The notes under the pieces were generated by a model that was given only the letters and a program-made list of their open reading frames with translations, was not told where the DNA came from and did no database searches. From Fragum whitleyi (taxonomy: Eukaryota > Mollusca > Bivalvia > Cardiida > Cardiidae), in the NCBI GenBank assembly GCA_948146395.1, contig OX411556.1, forward strand, positions 31,199,056-31,263,055: a stretch of 64,000 nt of DNA. The letters run 5' to 3'. The position numbers and the translations under genes were made by a program. Positions 23,039 through 34,299 of the stretch are shown here, piece after piece (position 1 is the stretch's first letter; each line of letters begins with the position of its first letter).

Positions 23039-23360
23039 GTGTGACCAGTCACATGAAAAGGGACCATCTGGGATCTCCATAAAATGAATATTTGAAAAAA
23101 AAGATTGCTCCTAGAACAGGTAAACCGAATGTTGCATTACAAAAATTGCTTCACATGAATATAAATTGATTACTTAAAATTCAGAAAATTAGTCAGTTTA
23201 CCGAGGGGTCAGCGCAACAATATTGTTTTACTAAGTGCCAATCAATATATAGGCACTTACAATAGTGTTGTGCTTAACCATCTAATTTACGCAGTATGTA
23301 AAGTCTGACTAGGGTAGAGACTTACGCACTTCCCCGATTGTGACCTATCCCGTAAAGGCC
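23039..23360. mobile_element. Family L palindromic element (partial), with a nested S hairpin
   Basis: TGTGACCAGTCACATGAAAA, GGGACCATCTGGG at the left matches the L1 end. TGACTAGGGTAGAGAC and GTGACCTATCCCGTAAAG near 23310-23360 are further L words. An S hairpin is inserted inside. Confidence 0.5.
23212..23282. repeat. Hairpin MITE, family S copy 2
   Basis: AGGGGTCAGCGCAACA, ATATTG and AAGTGCC pair with TATAGGCACTTACAATAGTG and TTGTGC. Same layout as 17056-17128. Confidence 0.7.
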
Positions 23361-23504
23361 AAAGGGTCACATTTAAAAAGACTTTCTCTTGGAGGCAGAT
23401 CAAGTCTTTAAAAAAAATTTTGCGATATTTTAATTTTCACTGTAGCTAATTGTGGCAATTTTAAATAAATATATATCTCATAGTTATAATTCTTAGATTG
23501 ATTA

Positions 23505-23692
23505 ATTGAAAGGAGTTTTACATCGCTTTCAACAATTTTTCAGTTATATCCCAGAGGCTTGAGTACCTAAACAATGGATTCCTGGTATTTATAACACCAG
23601 TATTAAACACCAGTACTACCATCACATCCTTTCCTAGCCTCCAGCTTCTATCTCTCATAGGTCAACTATTATCAACCCATATTGGTCACAGA
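23505..23692. mobile_element. SINE body, head missing
   Basis: GGAGTTTTACATCGCTTTCA, CAGTTATATCCCAGAGGCTT, CACATCCTTTCCTAGCCTCC and CATAGGTCAACTATTATCAA match the SINE body at 21324. A short CACCAGTATTAAA duplication lies inside. The tRNA-like head is absent. Confidence 0.65.
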
Positions 23693-24047
23693 GAAACTTT
23701 TTTAAAAGTCATTCTTGTAAAACATAGTAAACATGAATATTATGAAAACTCTAAACCCAATTGGTCATCAAACCATCCTTCTTTGAACACAGGATACAAA
23801 ATATTTTCATTTTAATACCTCAAGCGTAAAAATTCAATGTACCATTGTAGATCAGATGATAAATCATACCCTTTTGAATGATACAATATATATCAAAGTT
23901 AATTACATTTTTGTCAGTCCTTTTAATTAAATATTAATGAATTTAGTTATTGAAGAGTCAGGCTACCCAGATATCCAACTTTATAGGGGGTGTTGAATAA
24001 GTACTCATGAAATAATGAATCTGTTAAACAAGTCATCTATAACAGAT
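23693..24047. other. Unassigned AT-rich stretch
   Basis: No gene or repeat recognised. Confidence 0.35.
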
Positions 24048-25440
24048 ACTAGAAAGCCATGAATGGCTTGAGTCGCTCCACAGGCTTGAAATTCTTGTAA
24101 AAGCAAATAAATGTTTTGACTAGATTTTTAGATATTTGGGGTTCTACTGATGTTGAAAATGATTTTTAAAGTTTCAACTATATAATAGATAGAGAATGAC
24201 CTCCGCTCCTAAAAGACATATTTTTCATCAAATCAAAATAATTTTTGTCTGCATAATAATGGGTCACCAAAGGACAATACCAAAAATGTTTGATTGATAT
24301 CCATCAGTTACATTCTGAGAAAATTATTTTCATAGTTTCCACTATTTAACATATTGAGAAATGACCTCCACCCATAAAAAGCACATTTTTCATCCTATCA
24401 AAATAATACACTGATAAAAGGTCACTCAAGGATCATTCCAGTGAAATTTGGTTGATATCCAAAAATTTGATTCTGAGAAAATGATTTTCAAAGTTACTAC
24501 TATATAACATATAGAGAAATGACCTCCGCCCATAAAATGAATATTTTCCATCCAATCACAATGATTTTTTGTAGAATGATAAAGGGTCACTCAAGGATCA
24601 TTCCAGTGAAATTTGGTTGATATCCATCAGTAACATTCTGAAAAAATGATTTTCAAAGTTTCCACTATACAGGGGTGTGGAATTCCCATGTCCGACTTGT
24701 CCGACTCGGGCTTTTGTACTTGAGGACAAGTAAATTTTTCTAAGCCACTTGTCCAAGGACAAGTAAATACCAGGGCAAATCTTGGAATGTTACTTAAAAG
24801 AATTAAGAGAGAAATCATCCTAATGTTCATATCATAGGGTGGAAAACATTGTTTTTAATGAAGAAAATGCTGGATTCCAGCATTTTCTTCATCAAAAGGC
24901 AATGTTTTTCAAAATTTTCTATTGACTCTTTAGAGGACAAGCTCATTTTGATCCTGGACGAGTAGAAAATCAGCTTTTACTTGTCCAGGGACAAGTGGAG
25001 AAAACTCGTATTTCCACACCCCTGCACTATATAACATATAGAGAAATGACCTCAGCCCATAAAATGCATATTTTCCATCCGATCACAATGATTTTTGGTA
25101 GACTGATAAAGGGTCACCCAAGGACCATTCGTGTAAAATTTAATTGGTATCCATTGATTAGAATCTGAGATAACTCACTTTTTACCATATTTGGAAATTA
25201 GCCATGTTTTTCATTGGATCAAAATTTCTTGAACAACTTTGAAAGAGGGTCACCCAAGGATCATTCCTGTGAAGTTTGGTTGAAATCCATCCAGTAGTTT
25301 CTGAGGAGAAGATTTTTAAAGAAAAGTTTACGACCGGACGCACGCACGCACGCACACACGCACGCACGGACGCACGCACGCACGACGGACAAAACGCCAT
25401 GACAATAGCCCCAGTGGCTTTCAGCCAGTGGAGCTAAAAA
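24048..25440 (+). mobile_element. Pearl-like element, family F copy 3, interrupted
   Basis: Starts ACTAGAAAGCCATGAATGGC and ends AGTGGCTTTCAGCCAGTGGA with GCTAAAAA. Core units of about 165 bp. A pure ACGC/ACGG array lies at 25336-25388. A G-type MITE sits at 24670-25024 within a core unit. Confidence 0.8.
24670..25024. mobile_element. hAT-like MITE, family G copy 3, with target duplication
   Basis: 355 bp, CAGGGGTGTGGAATTCCCAT to TTTCCACACCCCTG. CACTATA occurs directly before (24663-24669) and after (25025-25031). Other F units read CCACTATATAACAT uninterrupted, so both the empty site and the insertion are visible in this window. Repeated ACTTGTCC words lie inside. Confidence 0.85.
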
Positions 25441-25499
25441 ATGAGTCTTTGCAGAGTTTTAATATGTGTTAGAGGATACGTTTAACCCTTGTCCTAATG

Positions 25500-25745
25500 A
25501 GCCCTGAATATTCCTGCCTAATTGGTAGGAGCTATTTACAAACATCAGCCTGCACATAATTATGTGCAGTCTGATCTTTGTCTATACCACCTGTCTGTCC
25601 TTTTTTGAAACCAGATTAGCTTTAAAAAAATATTTTTATTAAATTCAGAATACCAACTCCAATATCAGAGCATCCAGTACTCTGAGTACTTTTATTTTGT
25701 AGCAAGATTCGCCAAGAATTTTTATTCAGCTTGACAAGGGTTAAA
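25500..25745. mobile_element. Family K element
   Basis: Contains the hairpin GCACATAATTATGTGC beside CAGTCTGATCTTTGTCTATA, then a distal part CAAGAATTTTTATTCAGCTT and GACAAGGGTTAA. Related text recurs at 26930-27140, 27540-27660, 27838-28000, 29570-30025 and 43856-43981. TTAA-type ends are suggested. Confidence 0.5.
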
Positions 25746-25974
25746 TGGATTCAGTATTTCATAAAGATGAACTTGATATTTGATAAAAATGACCTAAATG
25801 TCCTTGGTTAAAATTCGAAGAAATTCTGTATATTCATAGAATTAAGTTATTTTATTAAGTTATTCCAAGGAATTTTACATTAAGTTCAATACAATTGCTA
25901 ATATATGACATCAAGGGCGTAGCTCCCATTACGCAAGTGCGTAAAAGAAATAATCTTCTATTGAAAAATGTCGT

Positions 25975-26050
25975 CGATGAATGATCATAGCATCGAAACT
26001 ACAGCTTATTCAAGCTGTAGTTACGATGTTTTGATTATTGCCCAACGCTA
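25975..26050. repeat. Hairpin repeat, family A copy 3
   Basis: CATCGAAACTACAGCTT pairs with AAGCTGTAGTTACGATG, followed by TTATTGCCCAACG as in copy 2 (TTGTTGCCCAACC). Confidence 0.65.
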
Positions 26051-26381
26051 AATTTATAAAAAGGGGAGCGGACGGAGGGCATTCATCTTTTGTCACAGTT
26101 TTCATGTCGCCTTTATCCTATATTCTTTGGTTGTCGCCTTCTTGGGGCGTATACATTTCAAAGTTCTGGATACGCCTTTGTGACATCACCATTATGACAT
26201 CAGTAGAGTATAAGGTTTAAGAGCACCTGATATGTACCAATTTAGCCTCTGGACTGATGCTTAAAGTTTTTAGGTTGACTGAATCAAGCCCGCAAGTACA
26301 GGCTGATCTTTGTCTAATCTCCTGCCACATTTTAAAAGAGTTTTCCAAAGGTTCAGCACATAATTTAAACCCCTGCTATTC
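26051..26381. other. Unassigned stretch with K-like words
   Basis: CAGGCTGATCTTTGTCTAAT near 26300 belongs to family K vocabulary. No gene was recognised; the 60-codon frame at 26038 has no domain signal. Confidence 0.35.
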
Positions 26382-26610
26382 TTAACCCTTTGCTGTTTAA
26401 TCCCTGCTTTTTACGTGCCTGTGATTTTGTGATTGAGAAAACATTGTGAAAAAAGATGAAATTGCTTCTGGCAAGCAATTTCTTCTTTTTCCACACTATT
26501 TTCTCCCCTACTGAATGGTTATTTTTCAAATTAAATCCACTTTAAATTTTCGTCTTCAAAACCTTTGAATTTGGACAGGTCCAAAATTTTTTAAAACGGG
26601 AAAGGGTTAA
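26382..26610. mobile_element. Family C palindromic MITE copy 4
   Basis: 229 bp from TTAACCCTTTGCTGTTTAAT to GGGAAAGGGTTAA with the central GAAATTGCTTCTGGCAAGCA hairpin and TTAA at both ends. Confidence 0.8.
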
Positions 26611-26624
26611 ATAAAACTATTAAT

Positions 26625-26905
26625 TGATTGAATTGGGTTTTGCCCCGCTTTCAACAATCTTTCAGTTATATCACAGAGGCTGGAGCACCTTACAATATTC
26701 CTGATATTTCTTACACTAGTACTACCATCACATCCTTTCCCAGCCTCCAGCTGCTATCCCTGATAGGTCTACAATTATCAACCATTAATATTTGGTAGGC
26801 AACAAACAGTTGGAAAGGAGGAGTGCCGCCGTTGGGGATAAAACCCAGGATCTCTATAATGACAGTCCAACGCGATACCAACTGCACTATTACAGCTGCT
26901 GAATA
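26625..26905 (-). mobile_element. SINE copy with degraded tRNA-like head
   Basis: Body landmarks as in 21324-21608. The head at the right reads, on the plus strand, CCGCCGTTGGGGATAAAACC and ACCAACTGCACTATTACAGC, a mutated version of the tRNA-like part. AATAAAA occurs near both borders, which may be the target duplication. Same orientation as the full copy. Confidence 0.7.
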
Positions 26906-26929
26906 AAAAAGCCTAGTAGAAGCGTTGCT

Positions 26930-27140
26930 TTAAAGTCAAAGTGCTGGAAGCACTCAATGTACATATTGTGAGTCAGTGTATAAATCTATTTTGAAAATAT
27001 AACTGTAACACTTTTCTGGTTTAAAAAGGACAGTCAAGAGAGTTAGACTAAGATCAGACTGGACATGTGTGCAGACTGATCTTTGTCTATACTTTCTGCC
27101 AAAGCAAGAATATTCCATATTCAGCTTTACAAAGGTTAAT
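26930..27140. mobile_element. Family K element
   Basis: GTGCTGGAAGCACTCAATGT, TTTTGAAAATATAAC and TTTTCTGGTTTAAAAAGGAC, ending near TGTGCAGACTGATCTTTGTC. Matches K vocabulary elsewhere. Confidence 0.5.
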
Positions 27141-27661
27141 AGGGTTGAATCTTGCACCTGCCCAAATCACTGAACCTTTTCTTATTAGTAAACCTTGGTC
27201 ATCATCAGGGTTATAGAAATTGGAATTGATTTTGAATTTTCGAAAATCAATGATTTCAATGAAAAGTAATTGATTGAAAAGGCCAACCTCTTTATTCATG
27301 CTGAAAAGAAGGTCGACCTAAGTTCATTCAGGTTAAATTTGTCTATTTGATGTTTCACCCTGTTTATATACTGAACAACTTAACTTTCAATCATAATTGT
27401 AGTTTGTGGCCAATGCAGATGTTGAGATGCTTTTTTGATTAATAATGCTAACAAATATAATTTATGAGTTTGCCAAATTTTACAATTATTTACTGCAGAT
27501 ATATAAATTTTGCTGTGCAAAGTGGACCTCTATCACAGAAACTATGTAGATACCGTTTTCCCTGTAATAATAGCGTATTAAAATCAATGTGCTTCATGCA
27601 CTGGAAGTCAAAGTCTAGAATCTATATACTTTGATAATACAATATATTTAACTTTTCTGGT
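27141..27661. other. Unassigned stretch plus a diverged K piece
   Basis: 27575-27661 (GTGCTTCATGCACTGGAAGT, ACTTTTCTGGTTTAAGG) is a worn K fragment that runs up to the M element. The rest shows nothing recognisable. Confidence 0.35.
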
Positions 27662-27826
27662 TTAAGGTGGTAGACCCGTAATAGTTACTCAACATTTTGG
27701 AATGCATGATCTTTCACAATGTTGACTGAGGTTTCCTAATGAAAATCATTAGGAAACCTCAGTTTACATTGTTAAAGCACATTACTTTTGAAAGGTTGCA
27801 AAACTATTACGGGCCCAACACCTTAA
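27662..27826. mobile_element. Palindromic MITE, family M copy 1
   Basis: 165 bp, TTAAGGTGGTAGACCCGTAA to CTATTACGGGCCCAACACCT plus TAA. The centre is a hairpin, CTGAGGTTTCCTAATGA paired with TCATTAGGAAACCTCAG. TTAA occurs at both ends. A second 165-bp copy is at 60767-60931. Confidence 0.8.
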
Positions 27827-27837
27827 AAAAAGATCTC

Positions 27838-28000
27838 AGGTGACATAGACTGAGATCACAATGCACAATTTTGCTGGTTGATCCTTGTCTACACCTCCTG
27901 CCAGATATATTCAAGGTTCAGGTTAATTAAGTTAAGAAATGGGTCTAGAAATTATGAGCTGCGATTCTTTGATACATTGAGCTTTCCTCTTTCCTTGAGC
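27838..28000. repeat. Family K fragment
   Basis: AGACTGAGATCACAATGCAC and GGTTGATCCTTGTCTACACC, CTCCTGCCAGAT are K words; the distal part is lost. Confidence 0.4.
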
Positions 28001-28004
28001 AATT

Positions 28005-28087
28005 TGATGGCTCGATCAGTGCGAAACAGTTGTAACTGCCTATTATGTTCACAGGCAGTTACAACTGTTTAACGCTGAGCAATCGAT
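28005..28087. repeat. Hairpin MITE, family B copy 2
   Basis: GTGCGAAACAGTTGTAACTG with CCTATTATG pairs with CAGGCAGTTACAACTGTTTA and ACGCTGAGC. The outer GATGGCTCG/GAGCAATCGAT pair carries small indels. Confidence 0.65.
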
Positions 28088-29569
28088 TATTATTGAAATT
28101 ACAAGTAAAATGAGCACAGTGAGCTTGCCTAAAAGGTTAATTTTCAACTTGACTTTAGTGTACTTATTTATAATGACATCTTTATGAAATGCGCCACACT
28201 TTTTTGTACTGTCAACAAAACAGAACATTGGGTGTTACCCATTTCGATGGTAAACACAAAACTACTGTAAGTGTTCATCAATACATAACGTCGGAGTTTA
28301 CTTTTGCCCTAAAACCCTTCATTTTCGATTGAAACTACGACCCCCAAGATGCGAGAATCTATTGAATAGGACCAGTCATGGTTCTAATTTATTCTGTGCA
28401 TTCTTTATGAATTGAGTAGCATACTGATTTTTCGGTTGTAATTCTTAATTTGTTATTTAACTGTAAAAAGATTTCATTATCAAAACTGAATCAAAATTTA
28501 CATCAAAATTTTAATACCGTAAAAGGTCTTATACAACCCGGGATTTTATTAGAATCATCATATTTCTTTTAAAAGGGGTTAGGATTTTATCAGAGGCTTA
28601 CCGATGTTATGACATGGAAAAATGGTAAAATTACAAAATACCAGATAAACTTTGTCTGAAAGTCGGGATCAAAATCAAAGATGATTCATGAATGAATACA
28701 ACTCACCATTATTAATAAGGAGCGAGTTTTTCAGGCCGTTTGACGTAATTTAGTATACAGTACATTCAGAAAACCAAAGAAAAACTGAAATCAAATCATT
28801 TATTTAAGCATCCAATTAATACAAAAGCTTGAAATCTGGTCTAGAAAAGATATATATATCTCTGTTAAATCATCATCAAATTAAATTGCAGTTTTTATAA
28901 AAATCAGCCACAAATGTTTGATTTTTACATCCAAAGAGGGGTATGGGTTTATATGATCAGCACATAGGTTTCTATTAGAAATTTTACAGTAGATAATTGT
29001 ATCATTTTAACCATTCATAAAGGTGTATTTTCAAAACTGAGCTTTGACATAGGCGTTGAGTCCATTACCATAGGCAGATCAGGTAAAGTTAAAAAACATG
29101 TGATAGGAAATGAACGGGATCCCTCCTTTTAAACTTTGAAAGTACATGATCGAGTAAACCTCCTTCCTATCAAAGACAAGCAATATGTTTCATTTGAAAG
29201 GTACCGGGTAAATTGTATCTTGTTTTAGGTATTGTCTAAACCTGTTTTATACATTTTGAAAGAATAGCACGGGAATTCAACTGTTTAAAGTCGTTTTCAC
29301 GACTCACCGCAAAAAATCTTCCTATACCAATTAATCTGGCTTGGTCAACATTGGCTTAGATTCTATGTGCTAGCACAACCCAATTTCAATCGTAATATTT
29401 TCAAACTAGGGTAATTCATACTACAGTAAATTGTAAAACTTGGCTAACTCATAAATTATCTTTTTCTATCATTATTAGTCAAAAATGTATTTTAACTGCT
29501 ATGCATTTGCCACAAACTACAATTATGATTTAAAGGCCTAAAATTGACAAGAAATATCAAATTTAGCCT
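28088..29569. other. Unassigned AT-rich stretch
   Basis: No gene-like frame, repeat or RNA signal recognised over about 1.5 kb. Confidence 0.35.
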
Positions 29570-30025
29570 TTGTCAAGCTGAGTTCAGAATATTTCAGCTT
29601 TGGTAGGAGGTAAAGACAAAGATCAGTCTGTCTATAGATTTTTAGACTGATGCCTTCTCAGACCTTTTTATTAGCAATTTTGCCAAAGATTTTATTCAGC
29701 AAAACAAGGATTAACCCTTGATGAGTCGGGGTACAAACCCAGGACCTCTAGATACACAGTCTGACACGCTACCAACTGCCCTAGCTATGACGTCAGCTTT
29801 TTTGCAAGAGATATAGACAAAGATCAGTCTGCACAAATGTGCAGTCTCATCTTAGTCTTTAACAGCCAGATTTTCTTTTTTAAACCAGAAAAGCCTAAGG
29901 TCAAAAAATATATTTTCAAAAAACAATGCTAAATAGACTCATATTAAGTACATCAGGCGCTTTCCACACTTTGATTTTATTTCATGTTTGCTGATCGCGA
30001 TTTTATTCAGAGTGGCTAGGGTTAA
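29570..30025. mobile_element. Family K elements with a tRNA-like SINE head fragment between
   Basis: 29570-29720 and 29805-30025 are K-type. The second has the hairpin AGATCAGTCTGCACAAATGT, GCAGTCTCATCTTAGTCT. Between them, 29728-29792 reads CGGGGTACAAACCCAGGACC, TCTAGA, ACGCTACCAACTGCCCTAGC, a worn minus-strand tRNA-like head (box A and box B vestiges) like that of the SINE. Confidence 0.5.
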
Positions 30026-30174
30026 TCTTTAGGTAGCTAGGTGTTTACCAAAACATAGAAATTAAAGCTGATAGCCTTTGTGCACCCAGATAATGGCCTT
30101 ATCTTAGTAGGGCATGCACTTCATTGCAACAGTCGGCATGCAAGATTAAAAAACATTATGTGAAATATTTGTAT

Positions 30175-30515
30175 GCCCCTGCAAAATGTTCAAAAACTGG
30201 TTCTAGAACTTTAAAAACTCCTATTATTATATAACACGTCATAACCCTTCGTGGGTGTGGAATACAAATCTAGAAGAATTAGTTCTAGAATTGATTCAAG
30301 AATGTGTTCTTGAACTTAGAGAACAAGTTTTTGAACTTATTTCTTCAACTTCATTCCATCATGATTCTTTAAGTTGAGCTCAATAACAAGTTCTAAAACT
30401 GGTTCAAGAACTTACCGGTAAATTGTTTTTAAATCAATTGTAGAACAAGGAGTTCTCAAACGGCGATTTAGCATTTTACATTACATTCAAGAACCAGTTC
30501 TGTAACTTTTTGCAG
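30175..30515. repeat. Repeat rich in GTTCTAGAAC-type palindromes (family N copy 2)
   Basis: Repeated AACTGGTTCTAGAACTTTAA, AGAACAAGTTTTTGAACTTA and AAGAACCAGTTCTGTAACTT, with CAAACGGCGATTTAGCATTT near the right side. Same vocabulary as 2650-2862. Confidence 0.5.
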
Positions 30516-31759
30516 AGGTACCATTTTTATATGTTTTTTAAATGAACTATGTTCTGAATGTAGAGATGCATGAACACAGCCATCAAAATGTAAGCAGAGT
30601 AGAAAATCTCTCACAATAGGCCTAAAGCTGTCAGCAAAACTCATTTGTCTACAAAATAAATTGTATACCTGCCTGTAAAAAAGATTCTTTTTACTCTAAA
30701 CAATAAAACGGGGTCAGACAAAGAGTCAGTTGAGAAATAAGTTACTATTTCTTATCAGCTTGCAAATTTGTAATACTTTAATTAGGCCTTATCTTAGGTT
30801 GTTGCTTTTTTGTTGTTTCTTTTTTAAATTGTATACTAACTTGCAAAAGAAACCCATCAAGAAATGTATGTGTTCTCTCATTGCATAGATAAATACATCT
30901 ATATAATTCCTTTTGTAGGGACTATTCAGAAAAAGAGATGGTGCAAATAATAATTATAAAGATTACTGTCATTTAACCATTTTCATACTCTTTGCAAAAA
31001 GTTTGAGTTTCTTTTAGAATCCAGTATAATTATATCAATCATAAATTTATAACCTAATAAGCAAGGCTATAAATCTTCTTGCACAGATTAATGTTCATAT
31101 TTGCTGTTAAGGGTGGATGTATTACAGTAGGAAATTTATCTGGTGATATGAAATGATAGCATTTTAAATTGGCTGATGAAAAACTTCATTTTACAGTGGT
31201 TATCAGGTTTGCTGATCCAATTATCTTCACCCTTTACCTGAATTGTCCGAAAAGTGTGAATGATTGTTTTTTTTCTCTCTCTATTTATTTTTTGTATGTG
31301 GTTTTAAATGTCATTTTCATTGATATTTTGGCTTCATTGTGAAACCTCACCCGGTGTGTCTAACCATTTCTTCAAAACATTGTCCTTGCTTTTTCATCCA
31401 TTTACAAGTAATTAATTCATAATTCAAATATTCATATCTATAAATTAACAATACCCCTTAGTGGCGCAACTCTGTAAAATCGTGCAATAATATAAGAATT
31501 CTGACCATCATTATTCCCAAAGAAAAAATTTAGTAATATTTGTAATGATTGTACATACTTTTTCTTAGTTCATAATTGAAAGAACATGCAAGGAGAATGA
31601 ATCATGTTTCACAAGAAAAAATTCTTAGCTACGATCATCCCTTTGATAACTCACAACACCTGTCTTGAGTCTTGTTTACAATGTACTCATAAGAACTTTG
31701 AAGTCTCTTTACCCTTTTATCACAAGCTCACCTTCTAATTAATACAGAATGTACTGTAT
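30516..31759. other. Unassigned AT-rich stretch
   Basis: No gene-like frame or repeat recognised. Confidence 0.35.
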
Positions 31760-32029
31760 CAGGGCTCATGTTTGACCCTTAAACCAGGATTTTGACCCTC
31801 AAAAATCTGAAAGTATTCTATTTTGACCTGTAGAAATTTCTTCCAAGGGGGTCACTTTGCCCCCCCCCCCCCCCCCCCCCCCCTTGTTAGAAATTTGCAC
31901 TGAGCCATCAATATCATGACAAGAGAAGGTCAATTGACACAAAGTTTTACAAAAATATACCTTTTCTGTTGATTAGACCCCCTTCAAAATCAGTTTTGAC
32001 CCCCCAAATCAGGTGATTAATGAGCCCTG
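31760..32029. mobile_element. MITE with CAGGGCTCAT ends (family W), holding a poly-C tract
   Basis: Terminal CAGGGCTCATGTTTGACC and TGATTAATGAGCCCTG are inverted. The interior is rich in TTTGACCC and GACCCCC words and contains a run of 24 C. The CAG start would suit a hAT-type element, but no clean 8-bp duplication is seen. Confidence 0.55.
31860..31883. repeat. Poly-C tract, 24 bases
   Basis: An uninterrupted run of C. Its length should be treated as uncertain because homopolymers of this size are hard to sequence. Confidence 0.9.
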
Positions 32030-32402
32030 CTGTTTTTATCCTTATCAATGTTCTCAGGAGCTTAGGCCTGCAAGGACCCATTTTCTAGAGCAAAATGTAT
32101 TTTTTTCCCCACATTTCCTCATATAATTCTGGGTAAATTTTCTTTACTTTCCTCTGAACAATCATCCAAAGACATGCTGTAATTTGCAAACAGTTTGCGA
32201 CGTTAAGTCAACCTGAACTGGTAATTTAAATTGAAATGATTCCTCAATTTTGTCTGCATTCACTAAAACAGCAAGGTGTAGTAAGGAGGGCAAAAGTTCA
32301 ACAGCTTATTTTAAGTACCCACATTATTCAAAGTATATATTCTTTATTTGTATTTCAAACCACTCAATGGAGGTACAGTTTACAAGAGACCTAAAGTAAT
32401 GT
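32030..32402. other. Unassigned stretch
   Basis: No gene or repeat recognised. Confidence 0.35.
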
Positions 32403-32480
32403 TGGTGGCTCAGTGTGAAAAAAGTTGTAACTACCTATGAACATTAGGCAGTTTCAACTGTTTTGCCCTGAGCCACCAAT
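32403..32480. repeat. Hairpin MITE, family B copy 3
   Basis: TTGGTGGCTCAGTGTG and AGTTGTAACTACCTA pair with TAGGCAGTTTCAACTGTTTT and CTGAGCCACCAA. The T-to-G change in GGTGGC/GCCACC is matched on both arms. Confidence 0.7.
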
Positions 32481-32882
32481 TTAATAAACTATCTAGATCT
32501 AGTGCATGATTTCTTTCCATGTCTATAAAACAGGACAGCATTTTTTCTTTTAAATAGAATTGAAGAGAATAATTTTTTAATTTGACGTGGAATCAGGAAA
32601 CTAAAACTTATCAAACAATAATTTTTGAAAACCCCAAAGAAACTATTTTGAGGTCAAGCATGAACAAATAGCAATGCACATTTTTTTTCATGGATGTATG
32701 AATACTTTATTTTATTTCTGGCAAAACAGACCAGATCATCCATTATTTTGATAGACTAAAATGATTTAACATTATTTTGTTAATAGACCATGATGGAAAT
32801 ATTAGGTCTCATTGTTGATTATCCATCGAGCATTAAAAAAGTTTCTTGGGCGGTACTTTTATACTTGTTCTACTAATTAAGC
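32481..32882. other. Unassigned AT-rich stretch
   Basis: No gene or repeat recognised. Confidence 0.35.
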
Positions 32883-33140
32883 AGTCGGGGGACTTTCGGC
32901 TGGCCGTAACAAATTTTGTGACGGACTCCCATCGATTTGTAGAATTTATGATGAGGTGATTCTCATTTTGTATTCACCACCAGGTGGCACTTCAGTCCAA
33001 AAATAGGGAGGGTTTATTTTTTCTTGATACGGCTTTCCATCTTTGTGAAATTCGTTACGACCATCCGTAACGAATCTCCAATGATGGTAAACCGTGAGGT
33101 CTTGGTTGTGACGGTTACCCATACATATGATATATATCAT
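32883..33140. mobile_element. Family P element copy 1
   Basis: Begins CAGTCGGGGGACTTTCGGCT, then GGCCGTAACAAATTTTGTGA. Interior words ACCATCCGTAACGAATC and GTGACGGTTACCCATAC repeat the CCGTAAC/GTTACGG theme. The same start occurs, inverted, at the right end of 47092-47657. The minus frame of 64 codons is not gene-like. Confidence 0.55.
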
Positions 33141-33189
33141 TCAAACAATATTTTTATCTGTAACTTGATAATACAATGATTATAACAGT

Positions 33190-33905
33190 TCAACATGTTC
33201 GATTTTTGAGATCGTTTTAGCGACCTATGATTTAAATAAGCCATCGGAGAGGGTCGTATATTTGTATTATAATTTTCGGCCGTCCGTCCGTCCTGATGTC
33301 AGAGCGTCCGTCCGCCCGTACGTCAAAATCTTGAACGCAACTTCTCCTTCATTTTTGGGCCGATTTTGATGAAACTTTCACAAACTGTTCCTTGTAACCT
33401 GACAAAGCGCATATCTTAAAATGGTTCCGGTCCATTGTTTTTTTAGGACTAAGAAAAGTACTGGGAAATCTCAGTTATCCGGATATTTTCTATACCCCTG
33501 GAAATATTGAGCTAATCTTTGGTGTGTGAGCCCGCATCAATGAGTTACCGGCAGAAAAAGTTCGAGTTTGGTTCCGGTCCTTTGGTTTATTCAGAAAGAT
33601 ACGGATGCTGGTTCTAGAAAATTAATAGGAAAATTCAGTTTTCCGGACTATCTTTTTCTATACTTTTAAGTTATTGAGCTATTTTTGGTGTGAGAGCCCG
33701 TTTCAATGAATTACAGAAAAAGCTGAGTTTGTATCCGGTCCATTGATTTAAAGTGTGCTGGTCTTAGAAAATTTCCAGGAAATTTAAGTTTTCTGGATTT
33801 TTAATCCCTGGATATATTGAGTTAATTGATGGTGTGAGAACCTACATCAATGAGTTACAAAATAAGGTAGAGTTTGGTTCCGGTCTATTGATTTTTTACG
33901 CGAAA
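33190..33905 (-). mobile_element. Pearl-like tandem array, family Q
   Basis: Read on the minus strand: tandem units (TTGAGCTAATTTTTGGTGTG, GCCCGCATCAATGAGTTAC, GTTTGGTTCCGGTCCATTG), then an array seen on the plus strand as CGGCCGTCCGTCCGTCCTGA, then an end in GGTCGCTAAAAC. Unit marks at 33508, 33673 and 33817 give spacings of 165 and 144. The order of array, microsatellite and CTAAAA end matches families D, E and F. Confidence 0.6.
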
Positions 33906-34299
33906 GGGGGGCCCTGGGCTCTTTCTAACTAGTTTTTTAAATCGGAGATTTATACCGGTTTCCAGAAATCCAGTCTGTTTGACCCAGTACATTTTTACCT
34001 TTATCTTCTGAGCAATGTGTTCAAACCAAATAATGTGTTTTCAAACACCGAAGAAACGGCCTTTTCAGTCACAATCTACAAACTTTGTTTTTATCTTATT
34101 TACTTTTCGACAAATAGAGAAGATGCTAATACAAAATTTGATGTAATTTTCGCTTTTAGTAATTACCAGTTAGTATTTTCAGTGTTTATAACAAGATTTT
34201 CGGTTGAGTAAAGGATTTGAAACGTACAATAGGTTAACTGTAAAATAAAATTGTAGCACTTACAATATTACTACATTGATTTTTTTCTCGAACGGTCAT
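33906..34299. other. Unassigned stretch
   Basis: No repeat recognised. The 64-codon frame at 34017-34211 is open but without domain signal. Confidence 0.3.

Noticed and set aside
25182..25400. Minus frame with repeated RACVRA
   Set aside because: It is the translated ACGC array at the end of family F copy 3.
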